This document shows positions 34,440 through 46,824 of a stretch of DNA of 64,000 nucleotides, in pieces. Under the pieces are notes generated by a model. It searched no databases. It was not told the origin of the DNA and saw nothing but the letters and a program-made list of their open reading frames with translations. The stretch's first letter is position 1; the number at the start of each line of letters is the position of its first letter. A program made the position numbers and the translations under genes. Origin of the DNA: Atrina japonica (lineage: Eukaryota; Mollusca; Bivalvia; Pterioida; Pinnidae); the NCBI GenBank assembly GCA_030159075.1, contig BROG01000474.1:517798-581797 (forward strand). Direction: 5' to 3'.

Positions 34440-34620
34440 TCGTGCCGCCATGTCCGGTGGAGTTTGGCAGTTCATGATCATATGTGTCAAGAATTATAAA
34501 GTCAAGAATGCGGTGGGACGAGTAAAAATTGGTCGAGATCAACTGATATACCCGGCACATGGACAATTTCAGAAACGACGGAAAAGACCAACTTTGCCTG
34601 ATCTTGGTATGGAATGATGA
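34440..34620 (-). pseudogene. Second, more decayed ATPase remnant
   Basis: The minus strand has PGISVDLDQ in one frame and DFIILDTYDHE in another, matching the segment around the Walker B motif at 33314-33634. The P-loop part is absent. Two versions of one region within 1.2 kb mean either two nested elements or a local duplication. Confidence 0.4.
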
Positions 34621-35404
34621 TGTACGAAAATAAACGCTGATGATGTACGAAAATAAAGGGTAATAAGAATAGAATACATATTAACTGCAAATAGCACGTG
34701 CTTATTTGACGCTCGGTAATCTTTGCAAAAAATTACCGAAAGTTAATTTGCAATGCTCATAGTAAAGGCGGACAAAGAATAATTGATATTACGGGTTACG
34801 TTTGACATTGTATTGCTGCAATTATACGCATGTATTCGTTATTCTAACCACCAGATGGTCTCTTTGGGACATATATGAGATAAAATATTACATATAATGG
34901 GCATGTAAAATTTTTCACCTACGACAGCTCATATCGTACAGAACATGTTGTACAGAATTGAATTCGACGGGTTGTAATTTTCACGTTTTCCAGTTTTTTT
35001 ATTTGGCGGATAGGTAATTATCTTACCCTAACATCAGGTACTTTTATGTATGTATATACATAGTTTCATTAAAAGTTATTCACTATTTCTTAAATTAAAA
35101 GATTCGTCAATACCGTGAATGCAGCGAAATACACTGCTGTGAAGTACATACAATGTCAAATACATTTAATTGATTTTATTCACTAACAACGAAAGGTCAT
35201 GATAAAAGTCTCAATATAAAACATATTCAAATATTGATTCTTTTTGCAGAATTACAAAAAATTACATGATGTTTTATCTTTATATCATTACATGTTGTTT
35301 TCTAAACTGAAGTTATCCCTAATTTACGAAATACATGTACGGGATGGGCAAGATTCGTAACTCCCTGTCTACATTTAAATCATCGTATTGCTTTAAAATA
35401 GCAC
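34621..35404. other. No feature recognised
   Basis: AT-rich. A 20-base phrase around GATGTACGAAAATAAA occurs twice near 34619-34660. Nothing else was found. Confidence 0.4.
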
Positions 35405-35790
35405 CAAAATAAATAAAAAAAATCTCAGATACCAAAGTATAAATTTTCAGGATATCCAGGATATATATACAAATCTAGTGAAAATTGGACAAACACGGAC
35501 CTCTGGAAATCAAGAGGTGATATCAGGTGCCATTGAGGAGTAAGCATTCCCTGTTGACCGGCCACCACGAAAGTGAGTCCACAGTCAAATCCAAATGAAA
35601 TAAGTCAGAAACTAATCCTCGTCACAATTGGAACAGACGTCTCAACAACTGCTATCAAACCGGCAACTCAACATTTCATTTAGTGAAACAGAGTAATCGC
35701 AAATAAGACTGACCGTAAAACTTGCGGAACGTTGACATCAAGCGCGGTTTTCGATATTCCTGTAACAATAACTTGTCAGTGAAGTAGTAA
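35405..35790 (-). mobile_element. Penelope-like 3' end: last codons plus tail, family A
   Basis: The reverse complement holds the family-A tail (CTCAGATACCAAAGTATAAA, ACACGGACCTCTGG, CATTGAGGAGTAAGCATTCC) and, beyond it, the last coding stretch seen at 39050-39110 (ACTTGCGGAACGTTGACATC). It is a strongly 5'-truncated insertion. Confidence 0.7.
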
Positions 35791-36179
35791 TTCATACTAT
35801 ACAGGAGTACATTATTTCAAGACAATGTAAAAGGCATTTATTATACATATACATGCACATACACAGGCCCACACATGCACATATAGCACATCTATACAAC
35901 TGTAAAATTCATACCATATATGGATACATGTATACAATATAATTTGAGATTCAGTCTCTAGTACAAAACACTTTTTCAGTATTATTTATAATACAATGTA
36001 CAAGGTTAGTTCTCCTGACTACTTATATAGTCTTCCCGAACCTTAAATGATCTTACTAAAAGATACAAAAAGTCTACAATATTGTATATCATTTACCAGA
36101 TTGCAAAATTTCTCAAATACATCCAAATGACTAAAATTCACAGATACACGTAGATATAATTCATTTCTAAGCTAAACAT
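35791..36179. other. No feature recognised
   Basis: A short CA-rich stretch near 35850-35890. No gene. Confidence 0.4.
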
Positions 36180-36579
36180 ACAAAGGGCAGGAGCATACAA
36201 AATGTACTTCATCTTCACGTTAATGACTGATAAAGACATTTAAACAGTAAATACACAATCTATCACTTCTAGCAGTACTACTCCAGCTTCCTGTTTCAAT
36301 GGCAAGGTGGTGATTCCCACGTCTGAATGGCGCCAAGCTAGTATGTATATACTTACATAGGTTTTGAATAAGATGTCCTGCTGACAAAAGATAACTCTAA
36401 ATATCCTGTAAGTACATAATTTGTCACTATGCTGTAGCATCTCATGCCAAGATTGTAAAAAGGTGTCTACCAAACCATTTTTTAAGTTCTGAAGAAAAAC
36501 AGGATTATCTGCAACACCTTGATTTAACCAGACTTCATTTAAACCAAGGTCACCAAGTAGGTATTTAACATTATCTACG

Positions 36580-36600
<21 letters not shown>
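36180..36600 (-). pseudogene. Non-LTR retrotransposon ORF2, C-terminal fragment
   Basis: The minus-strand frame has VKYLLGDLGLNEVWLNQGV, FLQNLKNGLVDTFLQSWHEM and CTYRIFRVIF. It resembles the region after the reverse transcriptase domain in non-LTR elements common in bivalves. After a frameshift near 36330 it continues with SDVGNHHLAIETG, CIYC and EDEVHFVCSCPLY, the Cys/His end. The long open frame upstream of it on this strand is TA-repeat translation and not part of it. Confidence 0.65.
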
Positions 36601-36990
<390 letters not shown>

Positions 36991-37209
36991 TTGCATATTG
37001 TTTGTCGCGAGACTTCTATTTTGGTTTAAAAAATGACGATTATCAGGAAGTTCTAATTATATTTTTTCATATAGTTCATGTTTATCCTACCTTTTTAGGA
37101 TTAAATCAATTTTTATCCTTATTTATATGGGCTAAATAATAGTTATCGCAAGAGCTGTGAGATATGTGATGTCTAGATTCCATAATAAATATGCCTCTAT
37201 CATGGTAAC

Positions 37210-37290
37210 TAAATTAAAGGCATACAGACCTTAATTTTGATAAAGATTTGGAAAATGCACACCACCCATATATGCAGGGGTGAAAGGGTT
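37210..37290. repeat. Fragment of the ACCCTTTCACC palindromic MITE
   Basis: The right end GCAGGGGTGAAAGGGTT matches the right ends at 3520-3535 and 17220-17234. The left inverted end is not clear. Confidence 0.4.
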
Positions 37291-37675
37291 AAGTGTCAAT
37301 TAAACTTTGACCTTCATACTACTGTGTGTGATAGAGCAAACTTAAAGCAAATCGTTAGTTAGTTAGTTAGTTAGTTGGCTAGTTGGTTGGTCAATTATAT
37401 AGTTACAGTTAAAGTACGTACACATCGTTATAACAAGCATGTTACACAAGGTGATGTGCATTTTACACATGCATAATTATTTGAACAAGTTCACCATGCT
37501 TTCGCAATAAAACAGAGGTCCGGAACACGTAGTGCCGCTTTACTACGAACGATAACTCACTACGTAACCTCATATAGTTATGGATAATATATTATTATTT
37601 CCATTTCTGTTTTGATATTAGAATTATGGAATAGATTCGACAAAGTACCAACCTAAGATGACATATATAAATAAA

Positions 37676-37677
<2 letters not shown>
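37291..37677. other. No gene; short (AGTT)n run
   Basis: AGTT tetranucleotides near 37351-37375, otherwise unremarkable. Confidence 0.5.

Positions 37678-37749
<72 letters not shown>
37678..37749. repeat. (TA)n microsatellite
   Basis: About 36 uninterrupted TA units. Confidence 0.98.
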
Positions 37750-37753
<4 letters not shown>

Positions 37754-38704
37754 TACAATATTGGTCAAGGATCATGCATACAGTTCCTCTAATATATCCT
37801 CTCATAGAGAAACTGACTGGACATGCATTATAATTATGTCTGTGCGAACACCAATTTGAAATAAACCCATAAATCTCTTAGCAAAAGACCTTTTCCGATT
37901 TGTTCTTATCTGCTTTGAGTCCTCATAACTGTATACAGTAACAAAGGAAAAAATAGGGCAGTTTATTGTATACGTTCGACCTGGAATATGGATATTAGAA
38001 GTGATGTCACATGACATCTTTACAATACAGAACATCTATATAAACTTTATCCCTCACAGATGAACTAAAACAAGATATTACTGAATGTTGTCAATGTAAA
38101 TATTACGAAGTCGAAAGTTTTCACGTACTTAGGGGCATTTTTATGTCTCTGTATTGTATCTGGTTATTTATCGCATTATGTGATAATATAAGCTCCGCCC
38201 ATGCAATAATAAGAGCTCCGCCCATTACAATACCACATGGACACTACAAACAATCCAAAACAATTGTGTACAAAATTTTCATTTCAATAAAACCACCGAA
38301 TCTACTCAAATCCCGTGAAAATCTGCTATCTTATGTTCTCGAACGCGGACTTTAATTTCCATAAAAACAAAATAAACATACCGGTCACATAAGGGTGTCT
38401 GTTCTTTGATATCAACACCTTTATGTAATTCCCATGTATATTCACAGTGCATTTAATGTTCAATTCATAATAAGTTGCTCACTCACAGTATTTTTTTTTT
38501 AAACGCTGAGTAGTAGCGCAGCTTCTCTTTTCGTAAATGTTTCACTCGGTTTAACCATAGCTACCATTGTCTTGATTACGCCGGAAAGTTAAATTATTGG
38601 CACAAACGGTCTCTGCATGGAAAAACGTAATCCACTGAAGGCAGTAAAAGAGACTGCAATATCCATCTAGATCTAAATCCAAATAAAATTTATAAATATC
38701 GAAT
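37750..38704. other. No gene recognised
   Basis: A short duplicated phrase, AGCTCCGCCCAT, appears at 38191 and 38213. No coding or RNA feature. Confidence 0.4.
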
Positions 38705-39118
38705 TTATCACATTAATAATGACAATTTTCATACCTATGTCAATGCGATATATCCCATCAAACTAGAAATTAAAGATACAACAGAATCAAGCACACACGC
38801 CTCATTCTTAGACATTTTACTTAATATAAATACAGACGGGAAATTAGCAGCTAAGCTATACGTCAAACGCGACGATTTCGGCTTTCCCATCGTAAATTTT
38901 ACACACTTAAGTAGTAATATCCCTCAGTCACCCGCATATGGAGTTTATATTTCACAAATGATCCGATATGCCAGAGCATGTACAACATATGAAGATTTCA
39001 TATACAGAGGTAAACTACTCACTGACAAATGATTGACACAGGGATATCGAAAACTGCGTTTAATGTCAACGTTCCGCAAATTTTACGGTCGGTATAATAG
39101 TCTTGTTTGCGATCACTC
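38705..39118 (+). pseudogene. Penelope-like reverse transcriptase, copy 2 (C-terminal part only)
   Basis: It starts in the middle of the enzyme just after the YIDD region (NNDNFHTYVNAIYP) and matches copy 1 closely through SQMIRYARACTTYEDFIYRG. A TGA stop interrupts after LLTDK. It continues QGYRKLRLMSTFRKFYG, including codons deleted in copy 1. The sharp 5' truncation is typical of incomplete reverse transcription. High similarity to copy 1 suggests fairly recent insertion. Confidence 0.8.
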
Positions 39119-39405
39119 TGTTTCACTAAGTGAAATGTTGAATTGCCTTTTCGTTGGCAGTTGTTGAGACGTCTGTACCAATTGTGACGAGGATATACTC
39201 CTCACGTATTTCATTGGACTTGACTGTGGTGGACTCACGGCGGGTGTGACCGGTCGACAGGGGATGCTTACTCCTCCATGGCACCTGATCCCACCTCTTG
39301 GTTTCCAGAGGTCCGTGTTTATCCATTTTTACGGGATTTGTATCTGTGTCCTGGACATCCTATTGATTTATACTTTGGTATCTGATATTTTTTATATTCT
39401 ATCCT
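39118..39405 (+). mobile_element. Penelope-like 3' tail, family A (with copy 2)
   Basis: Nearly identical to 28360-28645; it ends TTTATACTTTGGTATCTGAT. Its continuity with the reverse transcriptase in both places ties this tail to the element. Confidence 0.78.
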
Positions 39406-39495
39406 TCTTAAAACCAGATACATTCCCCACCTTGGTTTGTTCAACTTGTGACTTCTTTGTGAAATTGCTGAAGTAAATTTTCCGTATGTGAAAAG

Positions 39496-39639
39496 TTGGT
39501 CACCTCATGCAATCCTCGTAATAACGAGAATACTAATGGGGTAGGTGTGGTTTGAAGCACTTGCGCGTCCCGCGCGCTCGTGACACAAACCGCGCCCACC
39601 CTAATGTAGTTACTACTCGGATTGTATGAGATAACCATT
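39496..39639. repeat. Palindromic MITE with arms of about 55 bp
   Basis: The left arm (TGGTCACCTCATGCAATCC ... GGTGTGGTTTG) is mirrored by the right arm (CAAACCGCGCCCACCCTAAT ... GTATGAGATAACCA). The central loop is strikingly GC-rich (CTTGCGCGTCCCGCGCGCTC) in an AT-rich setting. A transcript would fold into a long hairpin. Confidence 0.7.
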
Positions 39640-40524
39640 ACTTATCATGCCCGACAATCTTTTGACGTCACGTGATTTTGAGTTCAAATTATTCCGACAA
39701 AACTGATAGAATTGGTACAACTTGGAAATGGTGACTTTTTCAATTTTCTGTTTATCTGTTTATTTTTTACACGTTTCGCGCAATTCATACAATATGCGTT
39801 GACGAATGTTACCGTATTTAACAAGTTTTTGCACGTGTGTATTGCACGGCAAAGTGAAAAAGTTTTGCATTAAAAATCACTTATTAAATACAAAAATAAT
39901 TTAGACTAAAACATGAGTATTTTCCCGATTTTGTATGCACGGTTGATGCAATCCGCTTGTTGTTTTTAATTTAACGTAAAATGGTTAACTAATGCATATT
40001 ACATTGAACATTCCTCTCATGTAAATCATTTTTTATTTTGTTTGTTAATTATCGGGTCTTTTGTATGTTTAGTTTCATCTGTTTTATTTTTGGTTTACTT
40101 TTCATTTTTGTTTTTGTTTAATTTGTTTCATTTAAAATTAAATTACAATAGAACGACGGTATATAGGTTTCCTTTTAATTTATACTTAGACATATAATTG
40201 AAAAACACAAAATGAAGTAGATGTCAAAACTCAGTGATATCGAATATTGATACTTTGTCAAAGGGACGTGTAAATAATGAGACGGAAATGTAATACATAT
40301 TGATAAAATCTAATAAAGCCTGAATATGCCAATAATTTCTTAAACGAATTCAGATTATAGATAATAATGTCCAAGTAAACTAAACTAGTTATCAGACCAT
40401 GGAAGATAAATGTTTATGAAACCGATTACATACATTAATTATTCAACGCTTCGTTATTTTGTGGTTTTTTTAAGTTTAACAAAACAAACTACCCGCTGAT
40501 CGTCACATCTGACTCCATAGCTTG
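39640..40524. other. Upstream flank of the PAN/GCC gene, no other feature
   Basis: AT-rich with T runs. No coding or RNA feature was found. Confidence 0.45.
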
Positions 40525-40533
40525 TATAAATAG
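40525..40533 (+). promoter_or_regulatory. TATA box, with CACGTG E-box just downstream
   Basis: TATAAATAG lies 63 bases before the ATG at 40588, and TTCACTACATC about 25-30 bases on could be the start region. A CACGTG palindrome is at 40541-40546, a possible basic helix-loop-helix site or chance. Position and fit support a core promoter here. Confidence 0.6.
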
Positions 40534-40587
40534 TAGAAACCACGTGCTTCACTACATCTTCAAAAAGAATTGGTTGTTAACAGTACA

Positions 40588-40917
40588 ATGGCTGGTGTTC
40601 CAAGGTGGTTGTTTGTTCTCTCTTTCCATCCCATACTTATCTATGGAAATATAAATGTCAAACAATGTAAAATACCGGAACCATTGCCATTTAATCAGTG
40701 GCAATATAATCAGAGATTAAACGGACACATCTTTCTATCGTATGGTCCAAGTGGCCGAACATTATGCAGGAAACGTTGCAACCGTTATGAAGAATGTAGA
40801 TCCATCAATTTTAACACCGAAACTTTGATTTGTGAGTTGAATGATGTTAACACTACCACTAACCCAGGTGACTTGGTGACAAGTGTCAACAACATGTTTA
40901 GTGAACGAAATAATTCG
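40588..40917 (+). CDS. PAN/GCC gene exon 1 (signal peptide and PAN domain)
   Basis: 110 complete codons, ending NNS before the donor GTAAGT at 40918. It carries the whole PAN-like domain, so one exon equals one domain. Confidence 0.85.
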
Positions 40918-41204
40918 GTAAGTTATTTTCACGACAAAATATCAAAAGGAAATTAGATTTCCATGGAAAATATGTTTTTTTAGTACTTTGGAAAAATATT
41001 CTTTTTCATTTCATTGAAGTTAAGTATGCTATTTAAATATGTATATCTAAATGTACAGTACACAGTTTTGGAAATAATGGTACGCCCATGAATTATTCTA
41101 AAATACCATTTCTAACTGAACTTAGACAAAAAGTAACGGGAACTTAGGTTTCAAGCGTAGTTGATAGTATCGTAGATAAAATTTATTTTGAATTAAAATT
41201 TAAA

Positions 41205-41245
<41 letters not shown>

Positions 41246-44200
41246 CCGTTCAAATTGTATATGTTTGATCATATGATAAAAAGAATCTGTCACAAGTTTC
41301 CATTCATATCACATCTCACCAGAGGCTCGCAAAATAGAAAATTCGTAACTTGTATCATAAATATACGGAAGTCCTATAAGTGTCACTGTGCAAAGAAAAA
41401 AATATTTATGTCGTTTGTCACAAGTTAACTTTCATATCAAATCTCACCAGAGGCTCGCAAAATACGCGATAGTATCTCGTAAAACGCGTTATTTCATAAA
41501 TATACGCGTTCTTTATCCGTTAAAAGTAGTCACTGTTAAAACGCGTTATTTATCTCGATAAAACGCGTTAGTTATCTCGTTAAAAACATAGTGCCATGTG
41601 AGATACTGTTATCGTAAAAAAACGCGGTAGTTATCTCGTTAACTGATGATGAGCTAGACATGACTCTGCATTTCTCTGTATTTGTTATAGCTGGTAATTT
41701 TTCTGGTCGGACATTTTCGGCTAGTGACTCGCCTTTTTTATCTTCTCTTCATCACTGATACGCTGATAGACAATAAGACAGTGACTGATTTATAGTTTGT
41801 TACAGTGATGGCCCAAACTTGGACAACATTAATGAACTTGTTGCTTTTATACTGTCATTTGTGTAAATTTCAAAGAGTGCAAAGAGTGCTTAAGGAACTC
41901 AAAATATGTAGACAGTTACTTTTCACCAACTGGTCCATTGCAGTAGCATCTGGAAACTGTCCCGATCTCGCTGCCGTATCCTGTAAAAATACTTTGTTGT
42001 GGCCTATATGAATTTTATTTCATTATCTAAAACTGATATTGATATTTAAGCTAGTTGAACATTAGGTTATTTGATAAAAAAAACACAGATTCTATAAAGA
42101 AGAAACAATTTTGAATAAGTAACTACATACACATATATTCTCTCAATCTCACAATGCTCCCAAAAGTTTTAACATATACATTACGTAAGATAGAACAACT
42201 GGATAATATATGGATCCTGAAAAGAAAATAATGATAAAAAAGACTAAAAGAAGGTGGCACCTATAATTTATGACAAACATGTTACGTGAACAGATCTTGA
42301 AATACAGTATATAAGATTGAACAAGGCATGCATAATAAATATCTTATTATCTGTAACTTTAACATAATGGAAATAAATGACAAACCTGGTACTTCTGGCA
42401 TAATTCCGGAGGTTGCCTCTTTGTCGAATCGGCGGTTTTGCGTCAGTTCATTGAGCATGTTTTTCACATATCACCGTCCCGTTTTCTCATCCGTAAATGC
42501 CTGAAAGGTGGATTTTGTCATGCCATATATGTTTATATTTCCCCGGCGACAGCCGAACATCCTGATACCAAATTTAACCTTTTTATAAAATCCTTGGAGT
42601 GGTTATAGACAAAAGTCTACCCGTGTTAATGAAGTGGTTGTAGGTCAGATTCAGATTCAGGATACTGTGTTTTTATAAAATCCTTGGAGTGGTTAAAGAC
42701 AAAAGTCTACCCGTGTTAATGAAGTGGTTGTAGGTCAGATTCAGATTCAGGATACTGTGTTTTTATAAAATCCTTGGAGTGGTTATAGACAAAAGTCTAC
42801 CCGTGTTAATGAAGTGGTTGTAAGTCAGATTCAGATTCAGTGTAGTGTGTCACCCTTACACATCGGTTTTGTTTCAGCTACCATTGCTTTAAAACAAGTA
42901 TTGTTGTCTGTTAATAAAATATATTTGATGATATATATTTTCCCGTTGAATAGCGGATATTAAAGGTGTCCGTTAATACTATGGCGTATGCTTTCAAGAG
43001 TGGGAGCCATCCGTGTTTCGTAGTTCCATGTAGAAAGACCGAGATACTCGTCGACTTTTAACTTCATCAAAGTACTTAAAAGTTTCATTTTACTCTCCTT
43101 CACGTCAAAATTTTAAAACACTTTTGCTGCTCCTTTATTTGACTTCAGTGTCTTGTCAACATTCAATCGAATCTATTTTGTTGCTCTCTCCCCTTTCCAA
43201 TCTCTTACACAGATTTGTCGATCCTTGCACTCCTCAACAATCTCTGTCAACGTCTCGACTGTTGCCAGTTTTTGGCAAAATGTATAAATCTGCTATAGAT
43301 TTTGCTTTTTATAAGGTCTCGGTCTATTTGCATATAGTTTTAGTGCTGACGTGGAAAAAAAACTATTTGAGGTGAAAATACTTTTCAAAAATGGATATAA
43401 ATATTGGGACTATATTTTTGCGAAAAGTTTGCTTTGTGTACAAAAATGTAATTTGTTTTTATATACATTCTGTGGGTTACAAGACCACCCGTTTTGGGAC
43501 TTCTTTTTAGACGTTGACAGAGATTGTTGAGGAGTGCAAGGACCGACAACTCTGTGTAAGAGATTAACCCTTTCCGTCGTCTGCGAGAACCTATAAGTCA
43601 TTTTTGTTTATATCAACGACATGACGTCACACAAATATATGAATTAAAAGGGCGATACTTGTGGTATTGACCACACTTTGAAGTACAAGGCCATATACAT
43701 ATCAAAAGTGGAATTCGATTCACAGAACTTTCTAACTAAGCTTAGATCTGTATCGTGTCGTCCGTCATTTGCGTTTACCTTTGGTGCTGACTGTCCATGG
43801 AACCATTGAAGGCAGTCACATTACTTTTAATACTCAATGAAATGACGACATTTTAGTCCAAAGCAAAACTAGGATGTACATGTATGTATGTATGTATGTA
43901 TGTATGTATGTATGTATGTATGTATGTATGTATGTATGTATGTATTTCACATCAATTTGTAGTTTGTGTCATTTCTTGTATTCTGTAAGAAATGACAAAG
44001 AAAGGTAAAATATTATGCTAACCATTTGTTTTCTACTCAAGAGAGTAAATATTATTCAGTATTACAGTTTTGGTAGTGAAATATAAGGATTAATCAATTA
44101 AAGAAATTTGTAAATTGTATTATTCTGACTCGACCAATTAATATACTTTTCAAAAGTACTTTTACTTCTTTGATGATAAATAAATATGTATAAATAGGAT

Positions 44201-46682
44201 ATTAAGCAGTTTGTTATGAATATGTCATTGTGTGAAGCGGAAGACTATATTTAATGGGATCTTTTAAAATAACATGAAGCCCACTATCAAGAATGTTACA
44301 TAATATTCTGGAGAACGACATATACAATTACATGTACTCCCTTTCGCCAATCAGATCTAAAACTAACTGATGACCTTTTTTCACCGAGCTTAACCTTTTC
44401 ACCGAACGAAACCTTTTAATCGAATTCGAGAGGTTTCCATGGATCATTTTCGACGGATGAAGCATGCTAATATGGAATGATGACTCATTCCGTACATTTG
44501 CTTCATTCTATTTGGGATTCGCATTTTTCATGGCTTCGTGTTGAGACTGATGATCTAATTTATCGTATTCTTATGGTATTGGTGATTCGAATATCCATGG
44601 TGGAGTATACTGTATGTGTATTTAAATTAGCGCACTCATATTTTAGCGCTCTAAGAGGGGAATGGACTTATTATCTCAATTTTGAATTCCCGCAAGTAAT
44701 TTCATTAGCTTTGTCGTGTATACAGAATGACAGGATGGTGAAATTCTAGCGCTGCCCTTGAATTAGCGCAATGACATGAGCGCGAAAGGCGCTAATATAA
44801 GAATACCGCTAAAAAAGTACACGTACAGTAGTATTACTTTTTGAATACGTTTTGGATTCGCAATTGTTCTTCATGTTGAGACCATTTACACGTCTAATTT
44901 TTCGTGTTCTAATGGACTTCAGTTTCGATTATCAACTGGTACTTCTTCACTTTAACTTTGATTTTCAATCCAGTTGTGTGATTAAACATAAATGCATGTA
45001 TTTCATTTTACCAATTTATTCATGAATATAATCTTAATTTGTTGTCAATATGCCATCAGCAGACAAATAATAAATTTAACACATTTGAATTTTTTACAAA
45101 ATATCGATTCTGAACAAGTTAAAAACTCAGCAGGAAATCAATGAACAATTAATTCATATATGCGTGTTATGTTTATTAATATATATTTTCCGAGAAAAGT
45201 TATATTCAAATCTAACAATTGGATGGTATTTCCCCAGAAAACGTACTCTCCAACTCAGTTCGAATTTATGAAAAGTATATTAGTATTTAGTCGAGTGAAA
45301 ATTTAAAATTGATTTTCGAAATATAAGATTGAACATTCGTCATTAATTTTAAGTCCTAAATCAATCATGATAATTAGCATATTTTGCATTTTTCAGAAAA
45401 CGAGTAAATACATTTTTATTTAATATGAATTCGCATTTTTTCACGGCTTCGTGTTCTAATTGAATTGGTGTTTCGAATATCCATGGGAATGTCCTCAGCC
45501 TTATACATAACACTCGTGCTACACACTCCAGTTAAATATTCTTCTTCTGCCTCACGCGATGAACTAAAATGTTATTCGTCAAAAATTGACAAATATCGTC
45601 TATATACTATTTGGAAATGCAGTGGGATTCTTATATTTGTTTCGTTATTGTCGCGTGGCCCTTCTATGCCTTTTATATCAGTATTATATTTCACGTGTCA
45701 TTGCATCAAAATGACTAAAACATGACAATGTTGTCATTACTTTAACACGAAAACAATTACCGGTATTCTTACAAACTTGGGCACCGTTTTGAAACAAACG
45801 TACGAGTAGCAACTGCATAACTAGATTTTCACAAAAAACCATTATACATAAATTTCAAATTTCTTTACAACCATTCATATAGATTATTTTACTCACTGAG
45901 AAATTATGCTTTAAATTCATTAACTTCAACAATAAACCGTTTACTCTGTAGGTATTTGAAAAACGAACATGAAATTGGCGAGAAAAAAAAATCGAAAAAG
46001 TTTTGTCTCAAATTTAAAATGTAACTACAATGTATTAAATTTCTATGAGTGTTTGTTTGAATTAACTTAAAAAACAGATCCAATCACTTGATCAATTACA
46101 CCTTTGGCAGATATACATACATGTATATACCTTGACCTAGTTCCAAAGTTAATACCGACATCGAATTAGATGATATTCAGCTTCAGATTCTGTATTATCC
46201 TTATGCCTTCGACATATCGGAAAACATATGTACATATATACAGATTATACAAATACTCAATCCTTTACACGAGCAAGTGACATACATAATACTACAAACA
46301 TAGGTAAAAAAACTAAATTTATGTTGGGATTTGACGTCTTTTAGACGCTAAATATAAATATTTACCAAGGTTACAAATTGTTTTAACATTATTAGCACTC
46401 AGTGATTGTACAACCTTAAACACGCTAGGATATGCTGGTTAAATATAAGTCATTAGAGTGTTCGAAAAGAGTTCACCAATAAATTTACAGTGTCTGTATA
46501 ACATATATATCAGTAAACTTTTTCAGTAGATATAATCAGTAATAAATTGATTATCATGCTAGAAAAATGGATTGCACTATTAACGCTATGTTTTCTTTTT
46601 ATCACTGCTATTATCATTACATATATCACTATGTATTTATTTTGGTTTGGTTTATGTTATGTTTCATTCTGTTATTTTTCCC

Positions 46683-46760
<78 letters not shown>

Positions 46761-46793
46761 GATATATATAGATAGATAGATAGATATATATAG

Positions 46794-46824
<31 letters not shown>

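Noticed and set aside
44360..44410. Hammerhead ribozyme, known from Penelope-like elements (CTGATGA and GAAA seen)
   Set aside because: The bases between CTGATGA and GAAA cannot pair to form stem II, and no matching stem I/III was found.
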